From assembly GCF_000626635.1 (NCBI RefSeq), contig NZ_CP007451.1, forward strand, positions 2,799,501-2,863,500: 64,000 nucleotides of DNA, in the 5' to 3' direction. The position numbers and the translations under genes were made by a program. The notes beneath the pieces are model-generated. The model was not told the DNA's origin, searched no databases, and saw only the letters and a list, made by a program, of their open reading frames with translations. The DNA comes from Draconibacterium orientale (lineage in GTDB: Bacteria > Bacteroidota > Bacteroidia > Bacteroidales > Prolixibacteraceae). This document shows, in pieces, positions 34,200 through 42,556 of the stretch (position 1 is its first letter; each line of letters starts with the position of its first letter).

Positions 34200-35483
34200 A
34201 TGGCTTCAAAAACAAATCTTTCGGTTGTTATCGACATGGGAACCTCAAAGCTGGTTGCACTTGCGGGCAGGGCAACTACCGAGGGAAAAATGGAAATTCT
34301 GGGTACTGCCCAGGTACCATCAAAAGGGATAAAAAGAGGAATGATTTTTAACCTTGCTGATGCAATTGAATCCATCACGGCGGTGTTGGAGCAACTCGAT
34401 GCCCAGCTCGAAGACGAAATTAATGTTGTTGATGTGGCGTACGCCGGAAAACGTATGCGAACCATCGACTATAAAGCGTCGCGTTTTACCGGTGAGGGTG
34501 GCGTTGTGTCGAATTTGGATATTGATGAGTTATACAATGAAGCGAAAAGCCTGCAGATTAAAAATGATTACCGGATTCTGAAAGTTATTCCGACATCATT
34601 TATAATCGACGACGAAATTGAGGAGCTGAAACCTGTTGGAGCCACAGGTAAAAAAATTGAAGCCCGTTATAAGTTGGTGATCATGCCCGATCAGGAATAC
34701 CAAATTTTAACACGTGTTTTGGAAAGTGTTGGTGTTGAACTGGGCGAAGTTTTCCACTCGTCGCTGGCATTGGCAGAGGCCGCGCTTTCAAAACCTGAAA
34801 AAGAGATGGGGGGAGTAGTGCTTGATATTGGTGCCGGCACAACCAATCTGGCTATTTACTACGAAAATGCTTTGGTACATACAGCAGTAATTCCGTTTGC
34901 CGGAGCTGTTATTACCAACGACTTAAAAGTGGGCTGTTCCACATTCCTTGAAAAAGCGGAGCTGTTAAAAGTACGCTACGGACAGGCTTTGGGCGACCAG
35001 ATTAAAACCGAAGATACGGTTACCATTGCCAAAAACAATGGCTGGGAACCAAAAGAAATTACCATCAGAAGTCTGGCTTACATTATTCAGGCACGTTTGG
35101 AAGAGATTGTGGATTGTGTGGTGAAAGAGATTGAAAGATCGGGAGTCGCCGATCGTTTGGGAACAGGTATTGTTCTCTCCGGCGGAACTTCAAATTTGGG
35201 GCACATAATCACGCTTGTGAAATTTCATACCGGTTTGGATGCACGAAGGGCACACCCGGTAATTCTTCCGGCAAATCGCAGAGAAGAAGCAAAGAATCCG
35301 GCATTTTTAACAGCATTGGGAGCCTTAAAACTTTCGATCAGCCAAAATGTTGGAGAAGAAAGAATATTGCCCGAACCGAAAACGCCAAGAAACGGACGCG
35401 GTTTAATGACCAACGTAAAAGGAGCCTTGCAAAGTGCGATTAACTTTTTTGGCGACGACAACGAAGACCTTGAATTCAATTAA
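34200..35483 (+). CDS. ftsA: Cell division actin homologue FtsA
   Basis: ATP-binding actin-fold protein that tethers FtsZ to the membrane. The phosphate-1 region is VVIDMGTSKLVALAG; phosphate-2 is VVLDIGAGTTNLAIY near 205; the adenosine motif is TGIVLSGGTSNLGHII near 320. The SHS2 (1C) domain sits near 85-160. A C-terminal amphipathic helix (NVKGALQSAINFFGD near residue 403-417) would anchor it to the membrane. 427 aa, normal. It lies directly before the two ftsZ genes, so both FtsZ proteins could be its partners. Confidence 0.93.
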   Translation: MASKTNLSVVIDMGTSKLVALAGRATTEGKMEILGTAQVPSKGIKRGMIFNLADAIESITAVLEQLDAQLEDEINVVDVAYAGKRMRTIDYKASRFTGEGGVVSNLDIDELYNEAKSLQIKNDYRILKVIPTSFIIDDEIEELKPVGATGKKIEARYKLVIMPDQEYQILTRVLESVGVELGEVFHSSLALAEAALSKPEKEMGGVVLDIGAGTTNLAIYYENALVHTAVIPFAGAVITNDLKVGCSTFLEKAELLKVRYGQALGDQIKTEDTVTIAKNNGWEPKEITIRSLAYIIQARLEEIVDCVVKEIERSGVADRLGTGIVLSGGTSNLGHIITLVKFHTGLDARRAHPVILPANRREEAKNPAFLTALGALKLSISQNVGEERILPEPKTPRNGRGLMTNVKGALQSAINFFGDDNEDLEFN

Positions 35484-35494
35484 AACAAAAAGAT

Positions 35495-36850
35495 ATGACC
35501 GAAGAATTAGCAAATTTTCAATTTCCGAAGGCAGCATCATCAATTATTAAGGTAATTGGAGTTGGCGGTGGTGGTTGCAACGCGGTCAATCACATGTTCG
35601 AAGAGGGAATAAAAGGTGTTGATTATATCATCTGTAATACCGATTCGCAAGCCATGGACAATAGTCCTGTGCCAATTAAAATTCAGCTTGGAACTACGCT
35701 TACCGAAGGACGTGGTGCGGGCAATAAACCTGAAAGAGGAGCTGAAGCTGCCCGTGAAAATTACGAAGACCTGAAACAGGTGCTGGGCGACAATACCAAA
35801 ATGCTGTTTATTGCGGCAGGAATGGGCGGTGGAACCGGAACGGGAGCTGCTCCCGTAATTGCAAGTCTGGCCCGCGAACTCGACATTTTAACCATTGCGG
35901 TGGTAACCATTCCGTCGCCGGCCGAAGGAAACAAACGCCGCGCACAAGCACAGGAAGGTATTGATAAAATGGCGGAGTTTGTCGATAGTATGCTGGTGAT
36001 CAGTAACGACCGGCTGCACCACATTTACGGCGATTTGCCGGCAAGTCAGGCATTTAAAATGGCCGACAATATTGTATCGACAGCCGTTAAAGGAGTCGCC
36101 GAAATAATTACTGTTCACGGGAATGTAAACATCGACTACACCGATGTGGAAACGGTAATGCAAAAAAGCGAAGTTTTCATAATGGGTACCGGTTATGCCA
36201 CTGGCGAAGGCCGTGCCATGGATGCGGTGAATGCCGCACTGGAATCGCCATTGTTGGATAGTAACGATATTTTCGGAACCAAAAATATATTGCTGAATAT
36301 TATTTCAGGAAGTGAAGAAATTAGGATTGGAGAGATTGGTGAAATTATTGAATCGCTGCAGGACAAGGCCGGTCAGGATGCCGATATAATCTGGGGTAAC
36401 GGCTACGACGAACGTCTTGGTGACAAAATTAGTGTTACCATTTTGGCCACCGGATTCGATACCAATCCAAACAAAGAATTGCAACCCGAAAAAGAGGTGC
36501 AAAAATTTGATCTTGATGATGATTTTGAAGAAACCGCTGAACAACAAGAGCCGAAAAATGAAGCAGGGGAAGCAATAAATTTCGATTTAAACGAAGACGA
36601 ACCATACGAGCCTGAGCCGGAAGAGGAAGAAACGATAATGTTTGTTCCTCCGCAACCAAAACCAAAAGCAAAGCCAAAATCCAAGTCAAAAGGGTTTGGC
36701 TGGAAAACAAAAGAAAAGACCAAAACCAGGGAAAAGGCAGAGAAAAAGAAAGATGAGCCTGTTACAGAATCGAATATTGATAACTGGTTTTATAAAAATT
36801 TTGGAAGCAAGATTTTTAATGATGGAGATGATGATCAACCTCTTGAATAA
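35495..36850 (+). CDS. ftsZ: FtsZ, first tandem copy with unusual C-terminus
   Basis: Tubulin-like GTPase of the division ring. GTP-binding parts are intact: VIGVGGGGCNAVNHMF near 20, AAGMGGGTGTGAAPVI near 108-123, and the T7 loop NIDYTDVETVM near 210, which carries the NxDxxD residues for GTP hydrolysis. After residue 330 is a long acidic and then Lys-rich linker (EPEPEEEE, KPKAKPKSKSKGFG). The tail ends NIDNWFYKNFGSKIFNDGDD and lacks the NSYLHDNVD tail seen in the neighbouring copy, so it may not bind FtsA in the same way. 451 aa. Followed by the second ftsZ after 14 bases. Confidence 0.9.
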   Translation: MTEELANFQFPKAASSIIKVIGVGGGGCNAVNHMFEEGIKGVDYIICNTDSQAMDNSPVPIKIQLGTTLTEGRGAGNKPERGAEAARENYEDLKQVLGDNTKMLFIAAGMGGGTGTGAAPVIASLARELDILTIAVVTIPSPAEGNKRRAQAQEGIDKMAEFVDSMLVISNDRLHHIYGDLPASQAFKMADNIVSTAVKGVAEIITVHGNVNIDYTDVETVMQKSEVFIMGTGYATGEGRAMDAVNAALESPLLDSNDIFGTKNILLNIISGSEEIRIGEIGEIIESLQDKAGQDADIIWGNGYDERLGDKISVTILATGFDTNPNKELQPEKEVQKFDLDDDFEETAEQQEPKNEAGEAINFDLNEDEPYEPEPEEEETIMFVPPQPKPKAKPKSKSKGFGWKTKEKTKTREKAEKKKDEPVTESNIDNWFYKNFGSKIFNDGDDDQPLE

Positions 36851-36864
36851 CAACAAAAAACAAG

Positions 36865-38262
36865 GTGAAGAAAATGGAAGATATGGCTGATTTTGTAATG
36901 GAAAGAACACCCGGTGCCGAAATAAAGGTAATCGGTGTTGGTGGCGGAGGCGGCAATGCGGTAAACCATATGTTTAAACATGGAATTCGCGATGTGGATT
37001 TTGTCGTTTGCAACACCGATGCGCAGGCCATGGAAGCAAGTGCTGTTCGTACGCGTGTTCAGTTGGGGGCTTCGTTAACCGAAGGCCGTGGTGCCGGCAA
37101 CAAACCCGATGTTGGCAAACAGGCAGCAATCGAAAATATTGAGGATGTAAAAAATACCTTGTCGGAAAATACAAAAATGGTTTTTGTAACTGCCGGAATG
37201 GGCGGAGGAACCGGAACCGGAGCAGCTCCTGTTATTGCACAGTGTTGCAAAGAGCAGGGGTATTTAACGGTTGCCATTGTTACCATTCCATTCCGTAACG
37301 AAGGGCGACGTCGTATAAAACAGGCTTACGAGGGTATTAAGGAACTGGCAGCTTACGTTGATTCGCTGTTGGTGATTAATAATGAAAGAATTCGCGAAAT
37401 GTATGGCGATTTTGGGATATCGGAGGCTTTTGCCAAAGCAGATAATGTGCTGGCTACTGCAGCAAAAGGAATTGCTGAGATTATTACTGTTCCCGGATAT
37501 ATAAATGTTGATTTTGCCGATGTGGAAACTGTAATGCGCAAAAGCGGAATGGCGGTTATGGGAACCGGTGTAAGTGAAGAAGAAGACCGGGCAGAGGATG
37601 CCGTGAGAAAAGCATTAAACTCGCCGTTGTTGAACGACAATGAGATTCGCGGAGCACGAAATATTCTGGTAAACATCAACTCGGGGAATAAGGAAGTTAC
37701 CATGGATGAAGTTGGCCGAATTACCGATTATGTGCAAAACATGGCCGGTTTTGATGCCGATTTGATTTGGGGGAATGGAAAAGATGAAACTTTGGGTGAA
37801 AAGCTGTCGGTAACCGTTATTGCTACCGGATTTCCCACAAGCATTATTTCCGAACTGTCAGAACAAAGTCAGAACAAAGTAGTAAGTCATACGCTTGAGA
37901 AAGAAACCGTTTCGGCAGAAAAAAGAGAACACCTGTCAGGTAGAAATTCTGAAGATAAAAGAAGTCAGTCGACCTTTGAATTTGAAATCAGTAATAAAAG
38001 TAAAAACGACGACGATGAATTTGAATCGTTGTACCCGAATACCTCACGTGAGCGGAACAGTGCAGAAAAGGAAATTGACATAAATGATTACGAAAATCTG
38101 AGCGACGACGATGTGGACGAGTTGGAAAATGTGCCGGCTTTTAAACGCCGCAATATTCGTATAAACGATCCAAAATACAAACGCGACCGGTCGGGATATT
38201 CGGTAGATCGCGATAATAGAATTTCAGACAGAAACAGTTATTTACACGATAACGTTGATTAA
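36865..38262 (+). CDS. ftsZ: FtsZ, second tandem copy with canonical tail
   Basis: A full-length FtsZ, 465 aa: VIGVGGGGGNAVNHMFKHGI near 22, TAGMGGGTGTGAAPVIAQ near 110, and the T7 loop NVDFADVETVM. The C-terminus is an acidic, disordered linker (DDDEFESLYPN, NLSDDDVDELENV), then FKRRNIRIND, ending RNSYLHDNVD, which matches the conserved C-terminal peptide of Bacteroidota FtsZ that binds FtsA. GTPase residues of both copies are intact, so this is a genuine paralog and not a decayed duplicate. The start may be the ATG at 36865 or one of the two nearby ATGs (36874, 36883). Confidence 0.92.
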   Translation: MKKMEDMADFVMERTPGAEIKVIGVGGGGGNAVNHMFKHGIRDVDFVVCNTDAQAMEASAVRTRVQLGASLTEGRGAGNKPDVGKQAAIENIEDVKNTLSENTKMVFVTAGMGGGTGTGAAPVIAQCCKEQGYLTVAIVTIPFRNEGRRRIKQAYEGIKELAAYVDSLLVINNERIREMYGDFGISEAFAKADNVLATAAKGIAEIITVPGYINVDFADVETVMRKSGMAVMGTGVSEEEDRAEDAVRKALNSPLLNDNEIRGARNILVNINSGNKEVTMDEVGRITDYVQNMAGFDADLIWGNGKDETLGEKLSVTVIATGFPTSIISELSEQSQNKVVSHTLEKETVSAEKREHLSGRNSEDKRSQSTFEFEISNKSKNDDDEFESLYPNTSRERNSAEKEIDINDYENLSDDDVDELENVPAFKRRNIRINDPKYKRDRSGYSVDRDNRISDRNSYLHDNVD

Positions 38263-38278
38263 TAAAAATATAAAAGTT

Positions 38279-38728
38279 ATGGCATTTTTAGAGCAAATTA
38301 ATAACGACATAAAAGCGGCAATGAAAGCCCGCGAAAAAGAGAAACTGGAAGCCCTGAGGGGAATTAAAAAAGTTATGCTTGAAGCACAAACTGCAAAAGG
38401 GGCAGGTGGTGAACTATCGGATGGCGATGCAATGAAGATAATCTCGAAACTGGCAAAACAAGGAACTGACTCTGCAAATATTTATAAAGAACAGGGACGC
38501 CAAGATTTATATGAGCAGGAAATGCAACAGGTAGCAATTTTTGAAAGTTATCTACCCGCAAAAATGTCGGACGAAGATTTAACCGCTGCTGTAAAAGCTG
38601 TGATTGAGCAAGTTGGTGCAAGCAGCATGAAAGATATGGGAAAAGTGATGGGAATTGCGTCGAAAACATTGGCCGGACAGGCCGACGGAAAAGATATTGC
38701 TGATAAGGTTAAGGCATTATTAGCCTAG
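38279..38728 (+). CDS. GatB/YqeY domain protein
   Basis: YqeY-family protein of 149 residues, entirely helical: FLEQINNDIKAAMKAREKEK, LEALRGIKKVMLEAQTAKGA, YLPAKMSDEDLTAAVKAVIE and GKVMGIASKTLAGQADGKDI. It resembles the C-terminal tRNA-binding part of GatB and has been suggested to affect tRNA amidation; its role as a standalone protein is not settled. I start it at the ATG at 38279, since the open frame's earlier ATG at 38255 overlaps the end of ftsZ2. It is 17 bases after ftsZ2, in the same operon. Confidence 0.85.
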   Translation: MAFLEQINNDIKAAMKAREKEKLEALRGIKKVMLEAQTAKGAGGELSDGDAMKIISKLAKQGTDSANIYKEQGRQDLYEQEMQQVAIFESYLPAKMSDEDLTAAVKAVIEQVGASSMKDMGKVMGIASKTLAGQADGKDIADKVKALLA

Positions 38729-38755
38729 TGGACGGTAGCGTTCAAAAGCAAAAGG

Positions 38756-38791
38756 AAAAGCAGGTTTGTAACAAACATTCCTGCTTTTTTA
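38756..38791. terminator. Bidirectional terminator at end of dcw operon
   Basis: AAAAGCAGG (38756-38764) pairs with CCTGCTTTT (38780-38788), with an inner TTTGT/ACAAA stem, A's to the left and T's to the right. It closes the cell division operon and also serves the convergent gene at 38796. Confidence 0.85.
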
Positions 38792-38795
38792 TGTT

Positions 38796-39122
38796 TTAAT
38801 CATCTTCTAATTGATCTGCAACGTGGTCGAGGTCCGAGTACTTGTCTTCATAAGTTTGTTTAACCTCGTCTTTTAAGAATCCGTCATCATCGTAGTCGTC
38901 GTCTTCGTCAACCAAAGCCACGGCTTCGTTTTCTGTCATTCTTAACATGTAATACTTATCTTCCGTTTCAAAGGGTAAAACCGTTATTTTTTGCCCGGTT
39001 TTATCAAAAAAGTGGATGAGATTATCAGCAAAACCGTCCGCATAAATTAGCTTAATTTGCTGTTGCAATTGTTTGTCAAGCTTGCTGTAATCTTTAATTA
39101 CTTTTGGTTTATTACTTGCCAT
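38796..39122 (-). CDS. Conserved Bacteroidota hypothetical protein, acidic tail
   Basis: 108 residues, not recognised as a named family. The N-terminal half is basic and looks folded (DYSKLDKQLQQQIKLIYADG, then FADNLIHFFDKTGQKITVLP); the second half is very acidic (VDEDDDYDDDGFLKDEVKQ). Proteins with this pattern occur in many Bacteroidota. No transmembrane helix or catalytic motif is seen. It stands alone, convergent with the dcw operon. A clear -7 box was not found upstream. Confidence 0.65.
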   Translation of the reverse strand: MASNKPKVIKDYSKLDKQLQQQIKLIYADGFADNLIHFFDKTGQKITVLPFETEDKYYMLRMTENEAVALVDEDDDYDDDGFLKDEVKQTYEDKYSDLDHVADQLEDD

Positions 39123-39574
39123 TTTTGTCAGTTAATTGAGTGAAAATAATTTTAATAAATCAAAAGATTACTGGTTTTAATCTTCGCTTCTGTTAGAGTT
39201 TTCGTTTATTATTACAGAAACAAATAAATAGGATGCAAACGACATTTGCAATAGGTAAATATTAAATTTTGCATATTCCATAAGTAAACTTTTCGAGTCA
39301 AAAAGTTGAAATACAAACAAGGCTTTATTTATCCAGATATTTGTTCGGTACAAGTAGTTTGGTTTTTGCGCAAAGGGCTTAAAAATGTTTGGATATGAGC
39401 CATTTGTGGGTTGGCGGCTTTTCTGATATGGGCAAATTTAAAATACTCATCTAATTTGGTAAAATTGAACACCAAGAATTAAGGAATGCCGAAACGAGAA
39501 AAAGCAGGGGATGTTTAGGTTGAACCTCCATCAAAAAGAAAGGAATGATGAAAAGTGATTTGGCGGCAGGATAT
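39123..39574. other. Intergenic gap, 450 bp
   Basis: Between the acidic hypothetical protein gene and the cyclophilin terminator. AT-rich, without an open frame, tRNA or convincing hairpin. The left end must contain the hypothetical gene's promoter; I cannot place it. Confidence 0.4.
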
Positions 39575-39603
39575 AAAAAAGGGAGCCTAAAAAGTAGGTT
39601 CCC
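39575..39603 (-). terminator. Terminator of the cyclophilin gene
   Basis: Arms GGGAGCCTA (39581-39589) and TAGGTTCCC (39595-39603), one G-T pair, and on the minus strand a T run from the AAAAAA at 39575-39580. Confidence 0.75.
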
Positions 39604-39628
39604 TTTCCAGTAATATAATCAATGGCGA

Positions 39629-40066
39629 TTATTCTTCCGAAATAATTATTTTTTCAATTTCATCACCCTGTCTGATGTCGTCAATTACATCAAGTCCTTC
39701 AAAAACTCTTCCAAAGCAGGTATGATGACGATCAAGATGCTGCGTATTTTCGCGGTTGTGACAAATAAAAAATTGCGAACCTCCAGTGTTTCTTCCCGCG
39801 TGAGCCATTGATAAAACGCCTTTATCGTGGTACTGGTTGTTTCCGTCCAATTCACAATCTATCGAATAACCAGGTCCTCCGGCTCCTGTTCCATCAGGGC
39901 ACCCACCTTGTATAACAAAGTTTGGTATTACGCGATGAAATGTAAGTCCGTTATAAAAGCCCGATTCTGATAACTTAATAAAGTTAGCAACTGTTCCCGG
40001 AGCATCTTCTTCGTAAAACTTAACTTTCATTACTCCTTTTGAAGTATGTATTTCAGCTGTTTTCAT
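39629..40066 (-). CDS. Peptidyl-prolyl cis-trans isomerase, cyclophilin type
   Basis: Cytoplasmic cyclophilin of 145 residues without a signal peptide. The active-site blocks are FHRVIPNFVIQGGCPDGTG near 43-61 (catalytic Arg in FHRVI), MAHAGRNTGGSQFFICH near 86-102 and HTCFGRVFEGLDVIDDI near 115-131. Accelerates proline isomerisation during folding. A single gene with its own promoter and terminator. Confidence 0.92.
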   Translation of the reverse strand: MKTAEIHTSKGVMKVKFYEEDAPGTVANFIKLSESGFYNGLTFHRVIPNFVIQGGCPDGTGAGGPGYSIDCELDGNNQYHDKGVLSMAHAGRNTGGSQFFICHNRENTQHLDRHHTCFGRVFEGLDVIDDIRQGDEIEKIIISEE

Positions 40067-40088
40067 TCGTTAAAATTTTAATTCGGCA

Positions 40089-40096
40089 CAAATGTA
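40089..40096 (-). promoter_or_regulatory. Promoter -7 element of the cyclophilin gene
   Basis: TACATTTG on the minus strand matches TAnnTTTG exactly, 22 bases before the ATG. A -33 box is not clear. Confidence 0.6.
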
Positions 40097-40210
40097 GAAA
40101 AAAAGAACAATTTTCATAATTGTTATTTTGCAATGTGCTGAATGTAATTGAATTAGCAAAAACTGTAAATGTTTTAAGTATGTGAGGCGATTTTTAAGTA
40201 GGAAGTTATT

Positions 40211-40290
40211 AAAAAGAAAGAAGGAGACTCAACAGTCTCCCTCCTAAATGTTAACCCCCAAACACACAATATGGGATGAATCCCAAATGC
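40211..40290 (-). ncRNA. Candidate ~80-nt small RNA
   Basis: On the minus strand a perfect -7 box (TATATTTG) lies just upstream of about 40290. A short hairpin, TGGGAtTCaTCCCA, opens the transcript, a single-stranded G-rich middle follows (TTTGGGGGTTAACATTTAGG), and a strong terminator hairpin ends it: GGAGACT and AGTCTCC (40223-40240) plus TTCTTTCTTTTT on the minus strand. No open frame fits. It could instead be an attenuated leader for the cyclophilin gene, which starts 145 bases downstream on the same strand with its own promoter. Confidence 0.5.
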
Positions 40291-40294
40291 ACTT

Positions 40295-40302
40295 CAAATA
40301 TA
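40295..40302 (-). promoter_or_regulatory. Promoter -7 element of the small RNA candidate
   Basis: TATATTTG, an exact TAnnTTTG match, with a TTTC about 20 bases upstream as a possible weak -33 box. Nothing else on the minus strand is near, so it must serve the small RNA candidate. Confidence 0.55.
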
Positions 40303-40553
40303 CGCTATTCTTGATAAATTAGAAAGAAATCAGAAATTATTTATTCTTTTATCTAAGAATTTAGATTATTTAATACTTGGTTATCGAAAACACAACTGTT
40401 TAATTCGATAAGTTGAATGAAGCCGGTTTCACGACGTTTTCACGAAAGTGACACAAATTATGGAATAGGTTGAAAATACAAAACCTAAATTATTTCAATC
40501 AGAATTTATTATCTTGGTTGCGTTTAAGCCAATATTGATTTCAATTTACGATA

Positions 40554-41189
40554 ATGAAGTACCGACTGTTTATGCTAAGTGTTTTGGGCGTTTTAATGTT
40601 TTTTACTGCCTGTGGTCAGTATCCCGAAACAGAAAATTCCCTCGATAAAAAAGTAAAAAGTTTTTTGGAGAAAAATGCCAGCGAATGGCAGGATATGAAT
40701 GTCCCTTTGTCGGATGGCAAGATTCTTTACGATATAATCATCAAAAATGGTTATACATCGGCTGTTGAAATTGGTACATCAACAGGTCATTCGGCCATTT
40801 GGATTGCGTGGGCTCTGAGTAAAACAGGCGGGAAGCTGACTACCATAGAAATTGACAAAACGCGTTATCTGCAAGCAAAGGCAAACTTCCGAAAAGCCGG
40901 TGTAACAAAATATATTGATGTTAGACTTGCCGACGCACATGAGTTGGTTCCTGCTTTAAATGGAGAATATGATTTTGTGTTTTGCGATGCCGATAAATAC
41001 TGGTACAAAAACTATTTTATCGCTATGGACCCAAAATTAGAAAAGGGAGGGTGCTTTACTGCACATAACACTGCTACGCGGGTGAATGGCATTGGCGAGT
41101 TTTTGCGCTATGTTGAAAACCTGGATACCTATGAAACAAGTATCGACGAATCAAGTCGGGCTGGTATATCAAAGAGTTTTAAAAAGTAA
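40554..41189 (+). CDS. O-methyltransferase family protein with lipoprotein signal
   Basis: SAM-dependent class I methyltransferase of the catechol/caffeoyl-CoA O-methyltransferase group (PF01596-like): VEIGTSTGHSAIWIAWAL near 77-94, the acidic strand LTTIEIDKTRYLQA, and the metal site DFVFCDADKYWYKNY near 141-155. Unusually it starts with a lipobox, MLSVLGVLMFFTACGQ with Cys20, predicting attachment to the membrane outside the cytoplasm, where SAM is not normally available. The last motif that would contact substrate, DNT in relatives, reads HNTATRVNG. It is followed by an amino-acid permease gene after 11 bases. Substrate unknown. Confidence 0.8.
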   Translation: MKYRLFMLSVLGVLMFFTACGQYPETENSLDKKVKSFLEKNASEWQDMNVPLSDGKILYDIIIKNGYTSAVEIGTSTGHSAIWIAWALSKTGGKLTTIEIDKTRYLQAKANFRKAGVTKYIDVRLADAHELVPALNGEYDFVFCDADKYWYKNYFIAMDPKLEKGGCFTAHNTATRVNGIGEFLRYVENLDTYETSIDESSRAGISKSFKK

Positions 41190-41200
41190 AATAAAGCATA

Positions 41201-42556
41201 TTGCATAGTTTGCAAAAGAAACTGGAGCGCCGACTTGGCTTATTTCCGGTAACAAATATTGTTATTGCCAATATTATTGGTGCCGGAATTTTTACTACAA
41301 CCGGTTATTTGATGGGATTTTTGCAGAATCCTGTTGTTATGCTGATTTTGTGGGGAATTGGCGGTTTGGTAGCCTTGTGCGGAGCTATTTCCTTTGGAGA
41401 GTTGGGGGCCGCTTTCCCCGAAGCCGGAGGCGAATATGTATTTATCTCAAAACTGTATTCGCCACTGCTGGGTTTTTTAAGTGGCTGGCTTTCTTTAATC
41501 GTTGGTTTTTCGGCTCCCATTGCCGCATCGGCAATCGGTTTTGCCAAATACTTTATCTGGGCTTTTCCTCAATTACAAAACTGGCTGATGCTGAATGAAA
41601 TCCTCAGCGTGGAAAACTTTAGTCGCTGTATGGCAATTCTGGTAATTGTGGGATTTAGTTTTGTGCATTCGCGTGGGATTGTGCTGGGTGCCAGGGTACA
41701 AAACGGCCTCACCGTGCTAAAAATACTTTTGGTGATCGGATTGATTGTGGCCGGTTTGCTTTTAGGCGAAGGAAGTATGCAAAATGTACGATCGGTAAAA
41801 ACATTTCAGTTTTCGTTTGATAACTGGAAAGCGCTTGGACTGTCGCTGATGTTTATCATGTTTGCCTATAGCGGTTGGAACTCGGCAACATACATTGGCT
41901 CCGAAATTCGGACCCCACGCAAAGTAATTCCACGTTCTTTACTCATTTCAACATTAACGGTAACGGTTTTATATATACTACTGAACCTGTTTTTTGTGTA
42001 TGCAGTGCCGGCATCGCAAATGCGGAATGAACCGGAGATTGGTGGTTTGGCAGCCGGACTGGCTTTTGGTGCAACTGCCGAAACCATAATTTCGTTGCTT
42101 ATTTCCTTTGCGCTTTTTTCATCATTAAGTGCGTTTATTATTCTGGGGCCACGGGTTTATTATAAAATGGCCAGCGATGGTTTGTTTTTTGAATCAATTG
42201 CCCGGATAAACAGGAAGCATAAAGTTCCATCAAACGCCATTTTTTTGCAGGCAGTTATTGCTATTGTGTTGGTTTTATCGGGAACTTTCGAGCAGATTCT
42301 GACGTACATGGGATTCTCTTTGGGAATATTCCCAATAGTCGCAGTGGCCGGTAATATTAAATTGCGGCGATCGACACATCAGCAATTGCGTTTGCCGGGG
42401 TATCCGTATGTACAGTTATTTTTTATTGTAGTGAGTACCGCAATTTTGGTTCTTGCGTATTTTGAACGTCCTGTTGAGTCGAGCATCGCTGTTTTAACAG
42501 CTCTGTCGGGTATTCCGATGTATTACTGGTTTCAACGTAAAAAAAAACTAAGCTGA
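41201..42556 (+). CDS. APC-family amino-acid permease
   Basis: Twelve membrane helices with the APC unwound helix NIIGAGIFTTTGYLMG near 26 and ALCGAISFGELGAAFPEAGG near 57-76. Most likely an amino acid/polyamine/organocation transporter, possibly in the LAT/SteT-like branch. The start is uncertain: a TTG at 41201 gives the longest reading; a second TTG at 41210 would also work, and neither has a clear ribosome site. The stop overlaps the end of the convergent acyltransferase gene by nine bases. Confidence 0.85.
   Translation: MHSLQKKLERRLGLFPVTNIVIANIIGAGIFTTTGYLMGFLQNPVVMLILWGIGGLVALCGAISFGELGAAFPEAGGEYVFISKLYSPLLGFLSGWLSLIVGFSAPIAASAIGFAKYFIWAFPQLQNWLMLNEILSVENFSRCMAILVIVGFSFVHSRGIVLGARVQNGLTVLKILLVIGLIVAGLLLGEGSMQNVRSVKTFQFSFDNWKALGLSLMFIMFAYSGWNSATYIGSEIRTPRKVIPRSLLISTLTVTVLYILLNLFFVYAVPASQMRNEPEIGGLAAGLAFGATAETIISLLISFALFSSLSAFIILGPRVYYKMASDGLFFESIARINRKHKVPSNAIFLQAVIAIVLVLSGTFEQILTYMGFSLGIFPIVAVAGNIKLRRSTHQQLRLPGYPYVQLFFIVVSTAILVLAYFERPVESSIAVLTALSGIPMYYWFQRKKKLS

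Noticed and set aside
40211-40302. 6S RNA or tmRNA
   Set aside because: The candidate is only about 80 nt, without the long bulged stem of 6S or the tRNA-like domain and tag frame of tmRNA.
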